A stretch of 64,000 bases of DNA from Agromyces sp. ISL-38 (GTDB lineage Bacteria; Actinomycetota; Actinomycetes; Actinomycetales; Microbacteriaceae), in assembly GCF_018613935.1 (NCBI RefSeq), contig NZ_JAGGPF010000009.1, positions 434,001-498,000 on the forward strand, read 5' to 3'. Made by a program: the position numbers and the translations under genes. Shown here piece by piece: positions 42,032 to 51,228 of the stretch. Each line of letters begins with the position of its first letter. Position 1 is the first letter of the stretch. Under the pieces are notes generated by a model, which made no database searches, was not told the origin of the DNA, and was given only the letters and a program-made list of their open reading frames with translations.

Positions 42032-44308
42032 ATGACGGACCCGACGCTCGCCGCCCCCGCCCTGCGCACGGCCTCGTTCCTCACAGCCGAAACCGAGCGC
42101 GGGATCGCCCCACGATTCTGGACGACCGCCGCCCTTGCCCAACCACGGGAAAAGATCCTGCGCGCCACGATGACAGCCACCGCACACGGCGTCTACGAGG
42201 CGTTCATCGACGGGCAACCGATCACTCAGTCGGTTCTCAACCCGGGCTGGACCTCCTACGAATGGCGCCTGGCGTACCAGACCTACGACGTCACCGACCT
42301 CATGCGCGGGGGTACAAACGAAGAGACCCGAGTCGATGTCGTCCTCGGCAATGGGTGGTACCGCGGCGACCTCGGGTTCGCCAGCGCGAACGCGAACTAC
42401 GGGGACGAGATCTGCGTGGCCGCCGTAGTGGACATCACGTTCCGGGACGGCTCCGCCCAATCAATCGCGACCGACGCCCAGTGGACGGCGGAGGAATCCA
42501 TGACCACTCGCAACTCCCTCTACAACGGTCAGACCATCGACGCCCGGCTTCGCGGCGCCGGTCGCCCGTTGCAGGTACGGGCGACCGACATCGACCGATC
42601 CACCCTCTTCGCCCAGACGGCTCCACCCGTCCTGCGCCATGAGCGGCTGCGTCCAGTGAACATCTGGACATCTCCGAGCGGCCGCACGCTCGTCGACTTC
42701 GGTCAGAACCTCGTCGGCTGGATTCGGTTCGACATCCAGGGCGACGCCGGCTCAGTGATCACCATCCGGCACGCAGAGGTTCTTGAGAACGGCGAGCTCG
42801 GCATCCGTCCCCTCCGCGGTGCCGAAGCCACCGACGTGTTCATCCTGTCGGGTCAGGTCGACTCCTTCGAGCCCACCATGACCTTCCACGGGTTCCGATA
42901 CGCGGAGATCGACGGCTGGCCCGGCGAGCTGACGACGGAGAGCATCGAGGCCGTGGTTGTCCACTCCGATATGAGACGCACCGGGCAGTTCGCCTGCTCC
43001 GAGCCTTTGGTCAACCAGCTCGTGCACAACTCTGTCTGGGGGCAGAAGGGGAACTTCCTCAGCGTTCCCACTGACTGCCCCCAGCGCGACGAGCGACTCG
43101 GATGGACCGGAGATCTCGCCGCCTACGCGGCATCCGCCTCGTTCCAGTTCGACACCGCCGGCTTCCTCGACAACTGGCTGCAAGACCTCCTCGCCGAAAC
43201 CACTCACGCCTCCGGGGCGATCGTCCCGCTCGTCATCCCCGACGTACTCAAGTATGCGAACTTTCCTGAAGGGTTCACGATCCCCTGGCACCGCGCGACG
43301 GCCGTGTGGGGTGACGCCGCCGTTTGGGTGCCCCAAGCGCTCTGGCAGGCGTACGGAGACCCTGCGAGGCTGGCAGATCATTACCCGGCGATGGTCCTGC
43401 ACCTGGAGTCGATCGAACAGGACATCTCGCCAACCGGACTCTGGTCGCTCGGCAATCAGCTCGGTGATTGGCTCGACCCAGACGCTCCGCCAGACGACCC
43501 CGGCGCGGCCAAAGCCGATCCATCCGTTGTCGCGACCGCCTGCCTGTATCGCTCAGCTTCGTTCGCCGCCGAGGCAGCGAGGATCCTCGGGAAGCCGGAC
43601 GATGCCGATCGCTGGCGACGTCTCGCGGATCGAACCCGCTCTGCATTCAACACCCATTATGTCGTGCGCGGGCGCGTGCAATCGGACTGCGCCACCGTCT
43701 ACGCGCTGGCGATCACGTTCGACCTCCTCGATGCGGAAGATCGCGTGCTCGCCGGAGACCGCCTTGCGGAGATCGTGCGAGCATCCGGATACCGCGTCAC
43801 GACCGGGTTCGCCGGCACCCCCTTCGTGACGTGGGCGCTCTCGGAGACGGGACACGTCGAAGACGCCTATCGTCTGCTTCTCGAGAAGGAAAGCCCCTCC
43901 TGGCTCTACCCGGTGACGATGGGAGCGACCACGATCTGGGAACGTTGGGACTCGATGCTCCCCGACGGCACCGTCAACACGGGCGAGATGACGAGCTTCA
44001 ACCACTACGCTCTCGGTGCCGTTGTCGACTGGGTCTACCAAGTGGTGGGTGGTATCCGCCCCGCCGCTCCCGGATACGCGAGGGTGCGAATTGAACCGGT
44101 CCCGGGACCGGGCATCACCTGGGCTGAGACGAGCGTCGAGTCCCCTGCGGGTCGCGTGGCCTGCGCCTGGCGCATCAACGAAACAGACGAAACCTTCACG
44201 CTCAATGTGTCGCTTCCGTCCGGGCTGCCAGCGGAAGTGGCGCTCCCCGATGGTCAGCTGATCGCAGTCGACGGCGGCGACCACACGTACACCTCGCGAA
44301 TCAGCTGA
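42032..44308 (+). CDS. Alpha-L-rhamnosidase, GH78
   Basis: 758 residues, no signal peptide. N-terminal beta domains (ATMTATAHGVYEAFIDGQPI, VLGNGWYRGDLGF), then LVDFGQNLVGWIRF, and the (alpha/alpha)6 barrel with the general-acid region SVPTDCPQRDERLGWTGDLA and the base in GATTIWERWDSMLPDG, followed by FNHYALGAVVDWVYQVVGGI and a C-terminal beta domain. It releases L-rhamnose from rhamnosides. With the GH3, the importer and an esterase it suggests breakdown of rhamnose-containing plant glycosides. Confidence 0.94.
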   Translation: MTDPTLAAPALRTASFLTAETERGIAPRFWTTAALAQPREKILRATMTATAHGVYEAFIDGQPITQSVLNPGWTSYEWRLAYQTYDVTDLMRGGTNEETRVDVVLGNGWYRGDLGFASANANYGDEICVAAVVDITFRDGSAQSIATDAQWTAEESMTTRNSLYNGQTIDARLRGAGRPLQVRATDIDRSTLFAQTAPPVLRHERLRPVNIWTSPSGRTLVDFGQNLVGWIRFDIQGDAGSVITIRHAEVLENGELGIRPLRGAEATDVFILSGQVDSFEPTMTFHGFRYAEIDGWPGELTTESIEAVVVHSDMRRTGQFACSEPLVNQLVHNSVWGQKGNFLSVPTDCPQRDERLGWTGDLAAYAASASFQFDTAGFLDNWLQDLLAETTHASGAIVPLVIPDVLKYANFPEGFTIPWHRATAVWGDAAVWVPQALWQAYGDPARLADHYPAMVLHLESIEQDISPTGLWSLGNQLGDWLDPDAPPDDPGAAKADPSVVATACLYRSASFAAEAARILGKPDDADRWRRLADRTRSAFNTHYVVRGRVQSDCATVYALAITFDLLDAEDRVLAGDRLAEIVRASGYRVTTGFAGTPFVTWALSETGHVEDAYRLLLEKESPSWLYPVTMGATTIWERWDSMLPDGTVNTGEMTSFNHYALGAVVDWVYQVVGGIRPAAPGYARVRIEPVPGPGITWAETSVESPAGRVACAWRINETDETFTLNVSLPSGLPAEVALPDGQLIAVDGGDHTYTSRIS

Positions 44309-44420
44309 CATCTGGTGCGATTTCCTCGCGGGCGAGGCGGCGCACCACGGCACGCGCACCTGAGGCGAGATCCTTACGGAACGTGAGGCCAGGGTGGCTC
44401 AGTCGTGAGAACTCGTCTCT

Positions 44421-45437
44421 CTAGCGGACCGAAGCCGTCGACGAGCGCACGATGAGCTCCCCGCCGGGATGGGCGAAGTCACCGCGCGGATGGTGCTCGA
44501 TCTCGGCGAGGAGCGCACCGATGGCGATCCGCCCCTCCGCTTCGAAGTCGGGGCGAACGGTGGTGAGCGGCGGGTTCATGTAGGCGGCCTCAGCGATGTC
44601 GTCGAAGCCGATGACACTGACATCCCCGGGTACGTCGAAGCCTCGTGCGAAGAGTCGGTGAATGAACCCGATCGCCATGGCATCGTTCGCGACGAACACG
44701 GCTGTGATGTTCGCACTCGGATCGAAAACCCCGCCGGCGCGATCGCCGGACGCTGGTGTCCAATCTCCCGACCATTCCGCGACGATCTGTCCTCCGCCGG
44801 CGCGCACGTCGGCGAGAAACTGCGATCGCCGTTCACGGGACGGCAGCCACCCATCCGGTCCGCCCAGATACCCGATTCTTCGGTGTCCGAGTTGGAGCAG
44901 GTGGTCGGCGGCCATCGCTGCGCCGGTCTGGCTGATCGTCTGACCACCGCCCAACGTCTCTGCCGGGTCGACGATGATCGGCACGTCGAGCGGTCGCCGC
45001 TCGACCACCCTCCGCATACTGTCCGTCAACGTCACGGCGATGATGCCCGCGACCTGCTCCTCCTCGAAGGAACGGAACGCCTCCTCGATCGCAAGCTCGT
45101 CGTCGCCGTCGACGCCGACGATGTTGACGGAGTAGCCGGATCTGCGTGCCTCATTCGCCGCTCCACGCAGCAATCGAGCGGGACCGAACTCGAACATCTC
45201 GTGAGCGAGTGCTCCGATGCGCTTGGACTTCCGGGTCCGCAGGAGCCGTGCCGCCTGATTCGGCCGATAGTCCAGCTCCGCGATCGCCGCCTCGACGCGT
45301 TCACGCGTTCCAGGACGGATCCCCTCGAACCCCTTGATGAGCCGCGAAACGGTTTGCGCTGACACTCCGGCGAGCCTCGCCACGTCGTGCACTGTCGCCG
45401 GTCTCGTCGGTGAACTCGACGCTACGCTCCGTGTCAT
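44421..45437 (-). CDS. LacI family transcriptional regulator
   Basis: 338 residues from ATG 45437. DNA-binding headpiece ATVHDVARLAGVSAQTVSRL with hinge LDYRPNQAARLLRTRKSKRI, then the periplasmic-binding-like sensor domain (VFVANDAMAIGFIHRL, VSVIGFDDIAEAAYMNPPLT). Divergent from the secreted sialidase-like gene; the two ATCGATAA-type operators between them are its likely targets. It may also affect the rhamnosidase operon, with which it converges. Confidence 0.92.
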   Translation of the reverse strand: MTRSVASSSPTRPATVHDVARLAGVSAQTVSRLIKGFEGIRPGTRERVEAAIAELDYRPNQAARLLRTRKSKRIGALAHEMFEFGPARLLRGAANEARRSGYSVNIVGVDGDDELAIEEAFRSFEEEQVAGIIAVTLTDSMRRVVERRPLDVPIIVDPAETLGGGQTISQTGAAMAADHLLQLGHRRIGYLGGPDGWLPSRERRSQFLADVRAGGGQIVAEWSGDWTPASGDRAGGVFDPSANITAVFVANDAMAIGFIHRLFARGFDVPGDVSVIGFDDIAEAAYMNPPLTTVRPDFEAEGRIAIGALLAEIEHHPRGDFAHPGGELIVRSSTASVR

Positions 45438-45502
45438 CACACCCCCATTGTGCTCCCCGCAGATCGCTTTCGCGGTCTTCTCCACCCTCACCGCGACATG
45501 AA

Positions 45503-45539
45503 TGTCATCGATAACAGAAACTTCTTGTCATCGATAACA
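45503..45539. promoter_or_regulatory. Tandem LacI-type operators
   Basis: Two identical 14-mers, TGTCATCGATAACA, at 45503-45516 and 45526-45539, 23 bp apart. Each is a one-mismatch palindrome around a central CG, the LacI-family form. They lie 66-102 bp upstream of the LacI start and about 180 bp upstream of the divergent gene. The remaining 45540-45716 looks like untranslated leader. Confidence 0.75.
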
Positions 45540-45716
45540 TTCTGCTCTATCGTCTCCAGCGTGGCCGACAATGCCGTCCCCACTCAGACCGTTTCCGTGA
45601 CTGAACACGACGGAATCGCGACGGACCTCGTCCATCGTTCGGTCGGGCTCGGCGTCGATCAACCTTCGACGAATGTCGAATCCCGAGCACGATTCAACGA
45701 ACAGGGCGAGGAGCAC

Positions 45717-47852
45717 ATGAGTACATCGAAGAGGAAGAAACTGGCGACGGCGGTCGGAGCCGTCCTCGTCGGTACGGCACTGGCGGTGGCACCGCTTGTC
45801 ACCGCGCAGGCATATTCTCCGACGCCTGAGGTGCTCTACCAGTTGTCCAGTGACGAGCCGTGCCTGAAAGGCCGCGGCAACTGCGTCATCTACGGGAAGT
45901 CGGCGCAGACGCCGAGCGGCAGGTTGGTCACCGCCTTCGAGAAGGCCACGGCCGTCACGTACGCGGACGGCACGACCGGGGCAGTCGGCCAGACGATGCC
46001 GGTCTGGGCGAGCGACGACCACGGCACCACGTGGCAGCACCTGTCGGATGTCCCGGCGCCGGCCTTCCTCTCGGACGATCCGGCCAACGACATCTACACG
46101 AGCAACTGGGCGAGCCCGTACCTGTACACGCTCCCCGAGGACGTGGGCGATCTCGCGGCGGGCACGCTGCTCCTGGCGAGCGTCGTCACCGGCGAGGACG
46201 AGTTCTATCGCGAGCAGAAGGCCGCTGACCCCAACTGGGTGCCGAGCAACGACGGCGACCGCCGCAACCTCGCACTTGCGCTGTACTCGAGCGTCGACGA
46301 CGGATCGACCTGGAACTTCGAGAACATCGTCGCGACCGGCGGTTGGCAGGGCGGCAGTGCCGGCGCCACCGGGGTGAACGTCGCGAAGGCGAACGTGTAC
46401 AAGCAGGTCGACCCCATCTGGGAGCCGCACCTGATGGTGCACGAGGGCCAGCTCGTCGCCTACTATTCCGACGAGAACGACTACCTCGGCTACGACGCAG
46501 CCACGGGCGTGCCGATCCTCGATCCCGCCAACGACACCGCGGCCGACTCGAAGGCGCAGATCCTGGTCCACAAGACGTGGGACGGCACGAGCGCCGCCTG
46601 GAGCCAGCCGGTGGTCGATGTCGCGGGGCCCACGTTCGCCTGGAACGGTGGTCAGCAGATCGGCCGCGGACGCCCCGGCATGACGACCATCGCGCCGACG
46701 ACCGACGGCAAATGGCTCCTCACCTACGAGTACTGGGGCGGGGGCGCGAACGTCCGCTATAAGATCGCCGACGACCCGCTGAAGTTCTATGAGGTCGGCG
46801 GCGCAGAGGGCACCTCGATCGGCCAGCTTCCGATCGACCAGGGTTCGCGAGTCCTTCCGCAGGGCGGCAGCCCGGTCACCATCGCGCTGCCCGACGGCCG
46901 CATCGCCTACAACGCGGCCGGAAGCGGAAGCGTGTGGATCAACGACGGCTCCAGCACCGGCGCATGGACGGAGTACCAGACGACCATCGGCGCCGGCTAC
47001 AGCCGAACCCTCCAGTACGTGGAGGGAACCGGACGCCTCCTCATTCTGCAGTCGAGCTGGGGTGGACCCGGCAGCGAGGCCATCATCCGACACGCCGACA
47101 TCGACTTCGGATACACGGACGGCGCCTACTACCGCATCGTGAACCGCAAGACGGGTCAGGTGATCGGCACCGGCGACAACACGAACGATGCGAATCTCGG
47201 GAACTTCGACGAGCCCGACGTCCGCCTCGAGGATCTCGGCTCGGTCTCGAACGGAGCGACGCAGTACTGGCACCTCACTGAGAAGGACGGCGGTACCACG
47301 ACGCTGCTCAACATGTCGGGCGGACGCGAGGCCTCGATCTGGACCGGAAACGCGACCGTCGGACAGCGGATCGGGCAGTGGGTCGACCACCGCCACGTCG
47401 GGCATTGGAACATCGTCGAATCCAGTGATGGTTACGTGAAGTTCCAGTCCTCGGCGAACCCGAGCGTCTACCTGACCGGACCGAACGCCGGCGCCCCGCT
47501 CACCCTGCAGAACGCGCTCGCCGACGGTTCACAGGAATGGCAGATCGTCGAGGGAGTTCCGCAGGATCTGCTCAAACTCGCCACCTCGGCGACGACACGT
47601 TGTGTCGCCAAGAAGGCGCATGTGGAGATCGCCGTCCGCAACGATGACGACACTCCGGCCGACGTGTCGATCACCACGGTCTACGGAGCGAAGTCGTTCC
47701 CGTCGGTGCAACCGGGCCAGTCAGTGTCGGCCGACTTCCGCTCTCGCGCTGGGTCGATGCCGGCAGGCACGGCCACCGTGAGCGCGACCGAGCCGGGCGG
47801 CCCGGCCACGTTCGACGGCGAAGTCGCGTACGCCGCCGCGAACTGCAAGTAG
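45717..47852 (+). CDS. Secreted sialidase-like beta-propeller with ricin-type lectin domain
   Basis: 711 residues, ATG after GAGGAGCAC. Signal peptide to about residue 33 (ending TAQAYS). The propeller has Asp-boxes WASDDHGTTWQHL and YSSVDDGSTWNFE and a long exo-sialidase/arabinanase-like core. From about residue 470 a beta-trefoil carries YYRIVNRKTGQVIGTG, YWHLTEKDGGTTTLLN and HWNIVESSDGYVKFQS. The last 100 residues are a beta-rich module with two Cys. Likely a secreted exo-glycosidase on polysaccharides; GH33 or GH93-like, exact family not fixed. Confidence 0.85.
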   Translation: MSTSKRKKLATAVGAVLVGTALAVAPLVTAQAYSPTPEVLYQLSSDEPCLKGRGNCVIYGKSAQTPSGRLVTAFEKATAVTYADGTTGAVGQTMPVWASDDHGTTWQHLSDVPAPAFLSDDPANDIYTSNWASPYLYTLPEDVGDLAAGTLLLASVVTGEDEFYREQKAADPNWVPSNDGDRRNLALALYSSVDDGSTWNFENIVATGGWQGGSAGATGVNVAKANVYKQVDPIWEPHLMVHEGQLVAYYSDENDYLGYDAATGVPILDPANDTAADSKAQILVHKTWDGTSAAWSQPVVDVAGPTFAWNGGQQIGRGRPGMTTIAPTTDGKWLLTYEYWGGGANVRYKIADDPLKFYEVGGAEGTSIGQLPIDQGSRVLPQGGSPVTIALPDGRIAYNAAGSGSVWINDGSSTGAWTEYQTTIGAGYSRTLQYVEGTGRLLILQSSWGGPGSEAIIRHADIDFGYTDGAYYRIVNRKTGQVIGTGDNTNDANLGNFDEPDVRLEDLGSVSNGATQYWHLTEKDGGTTTLLNMSGGREASIWTGNATVGQRIGQWVDHRHVGHWNIVESSDGYVKFQSSANPSVYLTGPNAGAPLTLQNALADGSQEWQIVEGVPQDLLKLATSATTRCVAKKAHVEIAVRNDDDTPADVSITTVYGAKSFPSVQPGQSVSADFRSRAGSMPAGTATVSATEPGGPATFDGEVAYAAANCK

Positions 47853-47873
47853 CTCGCGAACGGTAAGGAAGCT

Positions 47874-47915
47874 GGTGAGGGGTGGCTCGCGCACTTGCGC
47901 GAGTCACCCCTCACC
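47874..47915. terminator. Long hairpin between convergent genes
   Basis: 19 nt arms, GGTGAGGGGTGGCTCGCGC and GCGCGAGTCACCCCTCACC, with an ACTT loop and a single G-T mismatch. It starts 21 bp after the sialidase stop and precedes the end of the LysR gene on the other strand. No T-tract, as usual here. Strong candidate for a two-way terminator. Confidence 0.85.
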
Positions 47916-48004
47916 GCCCGCTGCGGCACACATGGACGAACGGACGGATGCCGACGCGTCCGCCCGCAGCGGATCTCCGTTCCCTCGTGGCTGCTCTCCG
48001 AGCG

Positions 48005-48940
48005 TCACGCGCTCGCACCGGCGATCCGCATGGTCGCCCCTGCTCGTGCTGCGAACGCCGTGGCGCTGGCGGTGATCGTCTGCCGCATGACCTCGACCGC
48101 CGCGGTCGGTGCGACGTCAGCGGGGCGGGTGAGACTGATCGTCCGCTCGAGCGTCGGGCCGTCGAGTCGCACCGATCGCAGTCCAGGGCGATCGATGAGC
48201 ACCATCGCGGGCACGATTGCGACGCCGAGCCCGCGCTCCACGAACCGAAGTACGGCATCCATCTCCGCCCCTTCGAGCACCACATCTGGCGTGAGATCAG
48301 CCGCGCGGAAGGCGGCATCGGTCGCGCTGCGCAAGTCGTAGGTGGAGCTAAACCCGATCTGCGGCAGAGTCGCAACCTCCGCGAGTCCCATGGTGTCGCG
48401 GGTGGTCACCGGCGGCGCGGCGGCCGACGAGATCACCACGAGCTCCTCGATGAGCAGCGGCGTCACCGTGAACCGCTCGGCCGACGAGGCATCCGTCGTG
48501 GTGATCAGTGCCAGGTCGAGCTCACCGCTCGCGAGCTCGTCGAGCAATCGGCGCGACCCCTGTTCCGAGAGGTGCAGTTCGATGGCCGGATGCTCCGCGT
48601 GGAACGCGCTGAGCACCTCGGCGACGAGGCTGATACACAGGGTGGGCGTGGCGCCGAGCCGCACCCGCCCGCGCTCGAGGCCGGCGAGTTCGGCGAGTTC
48701 GCGCCTGACCGCCTCCGCGTCGGCGAGGATGCGGCGCGCGAGCGGCAGCAGCGATTCACCCGCGACCGTCAGCGTGCTGCCGCCACGGGCGCGGTGGAAC
48801 AGCTCGGCGCCGAGATCCAGCTCGAGCGCGGCGATCTGGCGGCTCAGCGAGGGCTGGGCGAGGTACAGCTCTTCGGCGGCGCGGGTGAAGTTGCCGAAGC
48901 GAGCCACCTCGACGAAGCTGCGCAGTTGCTCGAGGTTCAC
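48005..48940 (-). CDS. LysR family transcriptional regulator
   Basis: 311 residues. N-terminal helix-turn-helix: MNLEQLRSFVEVARFGNFTR then AAEELYLAQPSLSRQIAALE. C-terminal effector domain with GRVRLGATPTLCISLVAEVL and GLGVAIVPAMVLIDRPGLRS. Divergent from the flavoprotein gene 76 bp away, with an inverted repeat between them; it most likely regulates that gene. Confidence 0.92.
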   Translation of the reverse strand: MNLEQLRSFVEVARFGNFTRAAEELYLAQPSLSRQIAALELDLGAELFHRARGGSTLTVAGESLLPLARRILADAEAVRRELAELAGLERGRVRLGATPTLCISLVAEVLSAFHAEHPAIELHLSEQGSRRLLDELASGELDLALITTTDASSAERFTVTPLLIEELVVISSAAAPPVTTRDTMGLAEVATLPQIGFSSTYDLRSATDAAFRAADLTPDVVLEGAEMDAVLRFVERGLGVAIVPAMVLIDRPGLRSVRLDGPTLERTISLTRPADVAPTAAVEVMRQTITASATAFAARAGATMRIAGASA

Positions 48941-48957
48941 ATCGATAGTCTACGCGC

Positions 48958-48971
48958 ATCGTTACGACGAT
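48958..48971. promoter_or_regulatory. LysR-type operator candidate
   Basis: ATCGT-TACG-ACGAT, in the AT-rich 76 bp between the LysR and flavoprotein starts; it contains a T-N11-A element typical of LysR sites. Binding is inferred from symmetry and position. Confidence 0.5.
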
Positions 48972-49016
48972 TTATATGCATTGGAGTAATCGAATGCTGC
49001 TGCCTAGCGTTGAAGC

Positions 49017-50750
49017 ATGAGCACCTCAGAGCGTCAGATCTCCACCACCGTCCTCGTGATCGGCACCGGCGGATCGGGCCTGCGCGCCGCCATCGAGCTC
49101 GCCGAGGCAGGCGTCGACGTGCTCGCCCTGGGCAAGCGCCCGAAGTCCGACGCCCACACCTCGCTCGCCGCCGGCGGCATCAACGCGGCCCTCGCCACAA
49201 TGGATGCCGACGACAGCTGGCAGCAGCACGCAGCCGACACGCTCAAGGAGAGCTACCTGCTCGCGAACCCGCACACGGTCGAGATCGTGACCTCGGGCGC
49301 CGCCCGCGGCATCGAAGACCTCGAGCGCTACGGCATGCCGTTCGCCCGCGAAGACGACGGCCGCATCTCCCAGCGCTTCTTCGGCGCCCACACCTACCGC
49401 CGCACGGCGTTCGCGGGCGACTACACCGGGCTCGAGATCCAGCGCACGCTGATCAACCGGGCCGCACAGTTGAAGGTGCCGATCCTCGACACGGTCTACG
49501 TCACGCGCATCCTCGTCAACGACGACGGCGCCGTGTTCGGCGCCTACGGCTTCGACCTCGACGACGGCACGCGCTACCTCATCCACGCCGACGCGGTCAT
49601 CCTCGCCGCCGGCGGCCACAACCGCATCTGGCGGCGCACCTCGTCGCGGCGCGACGAGAACACGGGCGACTCGTGGCGGCTCGCCGTCGAGGCCGGCGGC
49701 CGACTGCGCGACCCCGAACTCGTGCAGTTCCACCCCTCGGGCATCATCGAGCCCGAGAACGCGGCCGGCACGCTGATCAGCGAGGCGGCGCGCGGCGAGG
49801 GCGGCATCCTCACCAATGGTCTCGGCGAGCGCTTCATGGCCAAGTACGACCCCGAGCGCATGGAGCTCTCGACACGAGACCGCGTGGCCCTCGCCTGCTA
49901 CACCGAGATCAAGGAGGGCCGCGGCACCCCCAATGGCGGTGTCTGGCTGGATGTCTCGCACCTCCCGCGGGAGACGATCATGACGCGGCTCCCCCGCGTG
50001 TACCAGACCATGCTCGAGCTGCAGATGCTCGACATCACGAAGTCGCCGATCGAGATCGCTCCCACCGCGCACTACTCGATGGGCGGCGTGTGGGTGCGAC
50101 CCGACGACCACGGCACGGACGTCCCGGGCCTCTACGCCATCGGCGAGGCATCCTCTGGCCTGCACGGCGCGAACCGCCTGGGCGGCAACTCGCTCATCGA
50201 ACTGCTCGTCTTCGGGCGCATCGTGGGGCAGGCCGCGGCCTCTTACTCCGCGTCGCTCGACGCCCAGAAGCGGTCGGCGGCCGCCGTGCAGACCGCGCGC
50301 GACGAGATCGCCTCGCTGCTCGCATCGGATGGTTCCGAGAACGTGCGCGCCCTGCAGCGCGCCATCCGCAACACCATGACCGAACACGCCGGAGTGGTGC
50401 GCGACGAAGCCGGCCTGCTCACTGGGCTCGCCGAGCTCGACGCGATCGAGGCCCGCATGGGCGACATCGGCGTCCACCCCGACATCGCCGGCTACCAGGA
50501 TCTGGCGCACGCCTTCGACCTCAAGTCGGCCGCGCTGGCCGCTCGTGCGACCCTCGAGGCGGCGCTCGAACGACGCGAGACCCGCGGATGCCACAACCGC
50601 AGCGACTACCCCGAACTCGACGAGTCGCTGCAGGTGAACCTCGTCTGGTCGCCCTCGACCGGCGTGACCCGAGAGGAGATCCCGCCGATCCCGGAGGAGA
50701 TCGCGACGCTCATGCGCGAGGTCTCGACGGCCGGCAAGCTCGTCGAGTGA
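49017..50750 (+). CDS. FAD-dependent fumarate reductase/aspartate oxidase-family flavoprotein
   Basis: 577 residues. FAD-binding VLVIGTGGSGLRAAIELAEAG, then AHTSLAAGGINAAL with the His that in succinate dehydrogenases bonds FAD, IVTSGAARGIEDLERYG, ELVQFHPSGI, ARGEGGILTN, PTAHYSMGGVWV and GEASSGLHGANRLGGNSL. The C-terminal helical domain is complete. No iron-sulfur or membrane subunit genes adjoin, so it may be a soluble oxidase or fumarate reductase-like enzyme; nadB-type function is possible but nadA and nadC are absent. Confidence 0.88.
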   Translation: MSTSERQISTTVLVIGTGGSGLRAAIELAEAGVDVLALGKRPKSDAHTSLAAGGINAALATMDADDSWQQHAADTLKESYLLANPHTVEIVTSGAARGIEDLERYGMPFAREDDGRISQRFFGAHTYRRTAFAGDYTGLEIQRTLINRAAQLKVPILDTVYVTRILVNDDGAVFGAYGFDLDDGTRYLIHADAVILAAGGHNRIWRRTSSRRDENTGDSWRLAVEAGGRLRDPELVQFHPSGIIEPENAAGTLISEAARGEGGILTNGLGERFMAKYDPERMELSTRDRVALACYTEIKEGRGTPNGGVWLDVSHLPRETIMTRLPRVYQTMLELQMLDITKSPIEIAPTAHYSMGGVWVRPDDHGTDVPGLYAIGEASSGLHGANRLGGNSLIELLVFGRIVGQAAASYSASLDAQKRSAAAVQTARDEIASLLASDGSENVRALQRAIRNTMTEHAGVVRDEAGLLTGLAELDAIEARMGDIGVHPDIAGYQDLAHAFDLKSAALAARATLEAALERRETRGCHNRSDYPELDESLQVNLVWSPSTGVTREEIPPIPEEIATLMREVSTAGKLVE

Positions 50751-50817
50751 ACGGTCCGAAAGGGCTGATGTCACGTCGCGCGAGTGAACCCCACGCTCGA
50801 TGCGTTTCCGCACCTCG

Positions 50818-51228
50818 TCAGTTGATTATCTCGCCTCGCTCGTCGGCGCGAAGCTCTGCCAGCCGCTCTCTCCACGCCTGCAGCGCCTCGGGCGTCTGCC
50901 GCGTCCAATCGGTGATCTCGCCGACGACACGGAGCGGGGCGCTGCTGCGGTATGACCGAGTCGGGTTGCCGGGGAACTTCTTGTCGGTCACGTTCGGGTC
51001 GTCTTCGAACGGTCCGGTCGGCTCGACGGCGTAGACGCGCGGGGCACCGTCACCGGCCGCGAGCTCCGCGGCGAGTCCGGCACCATCGGCAAGAGCGGTG
51101 AAATAGATGTGGTTCATCACGACTTCGGGTCGATAGTTCGACCGGAAGCCCGCCGTCAGCAGATCACCGTTGTGCAGGTCGGCCTTCGTGCCGTGAAAGA
51201 ACGGCCCTTCGTCCAGTGCTTGGCTCAC
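50818..51228 (-). CDS. arr: Rifamycin ADP-ribosyltransferase Arr
   Basis: 136 residues with the complete Arr pattern: FFHGTKADLHNGDLLTAGFR, YFTALADGAGLAAELAAG, RVYAVEPTGPFEDDPNVTDK and FPGNPTRSYRSSAPLRVVGE. Arr inactivates rifamycins by ADP-ribosylation with NAD. The start overlaps the upstream regulator's stop by 4 bp, so the two are translationally coupled. Length is normal for the family. Confidence 0.93.
   Translation of the reverse strand: MSQALDEGPFFHGTKADLHNGDLLTAGFRSNYRPEVVMNHIYFTALADGAGLAAELAAGDGAPRVYAVEPTGPFEDDPNVTDKKFPGNPTRSYRSSAPLRVVGEITDWTRQTPEALQAWRERLAELRADERGEIIN

Noticed and set aside
43553-44359. Long minus-strand open frame under the rhamnosidase gene
   Set aside because: It is antisense to a clearly conserved GH78 barrel and shows no motif; high-GC shadow frame.
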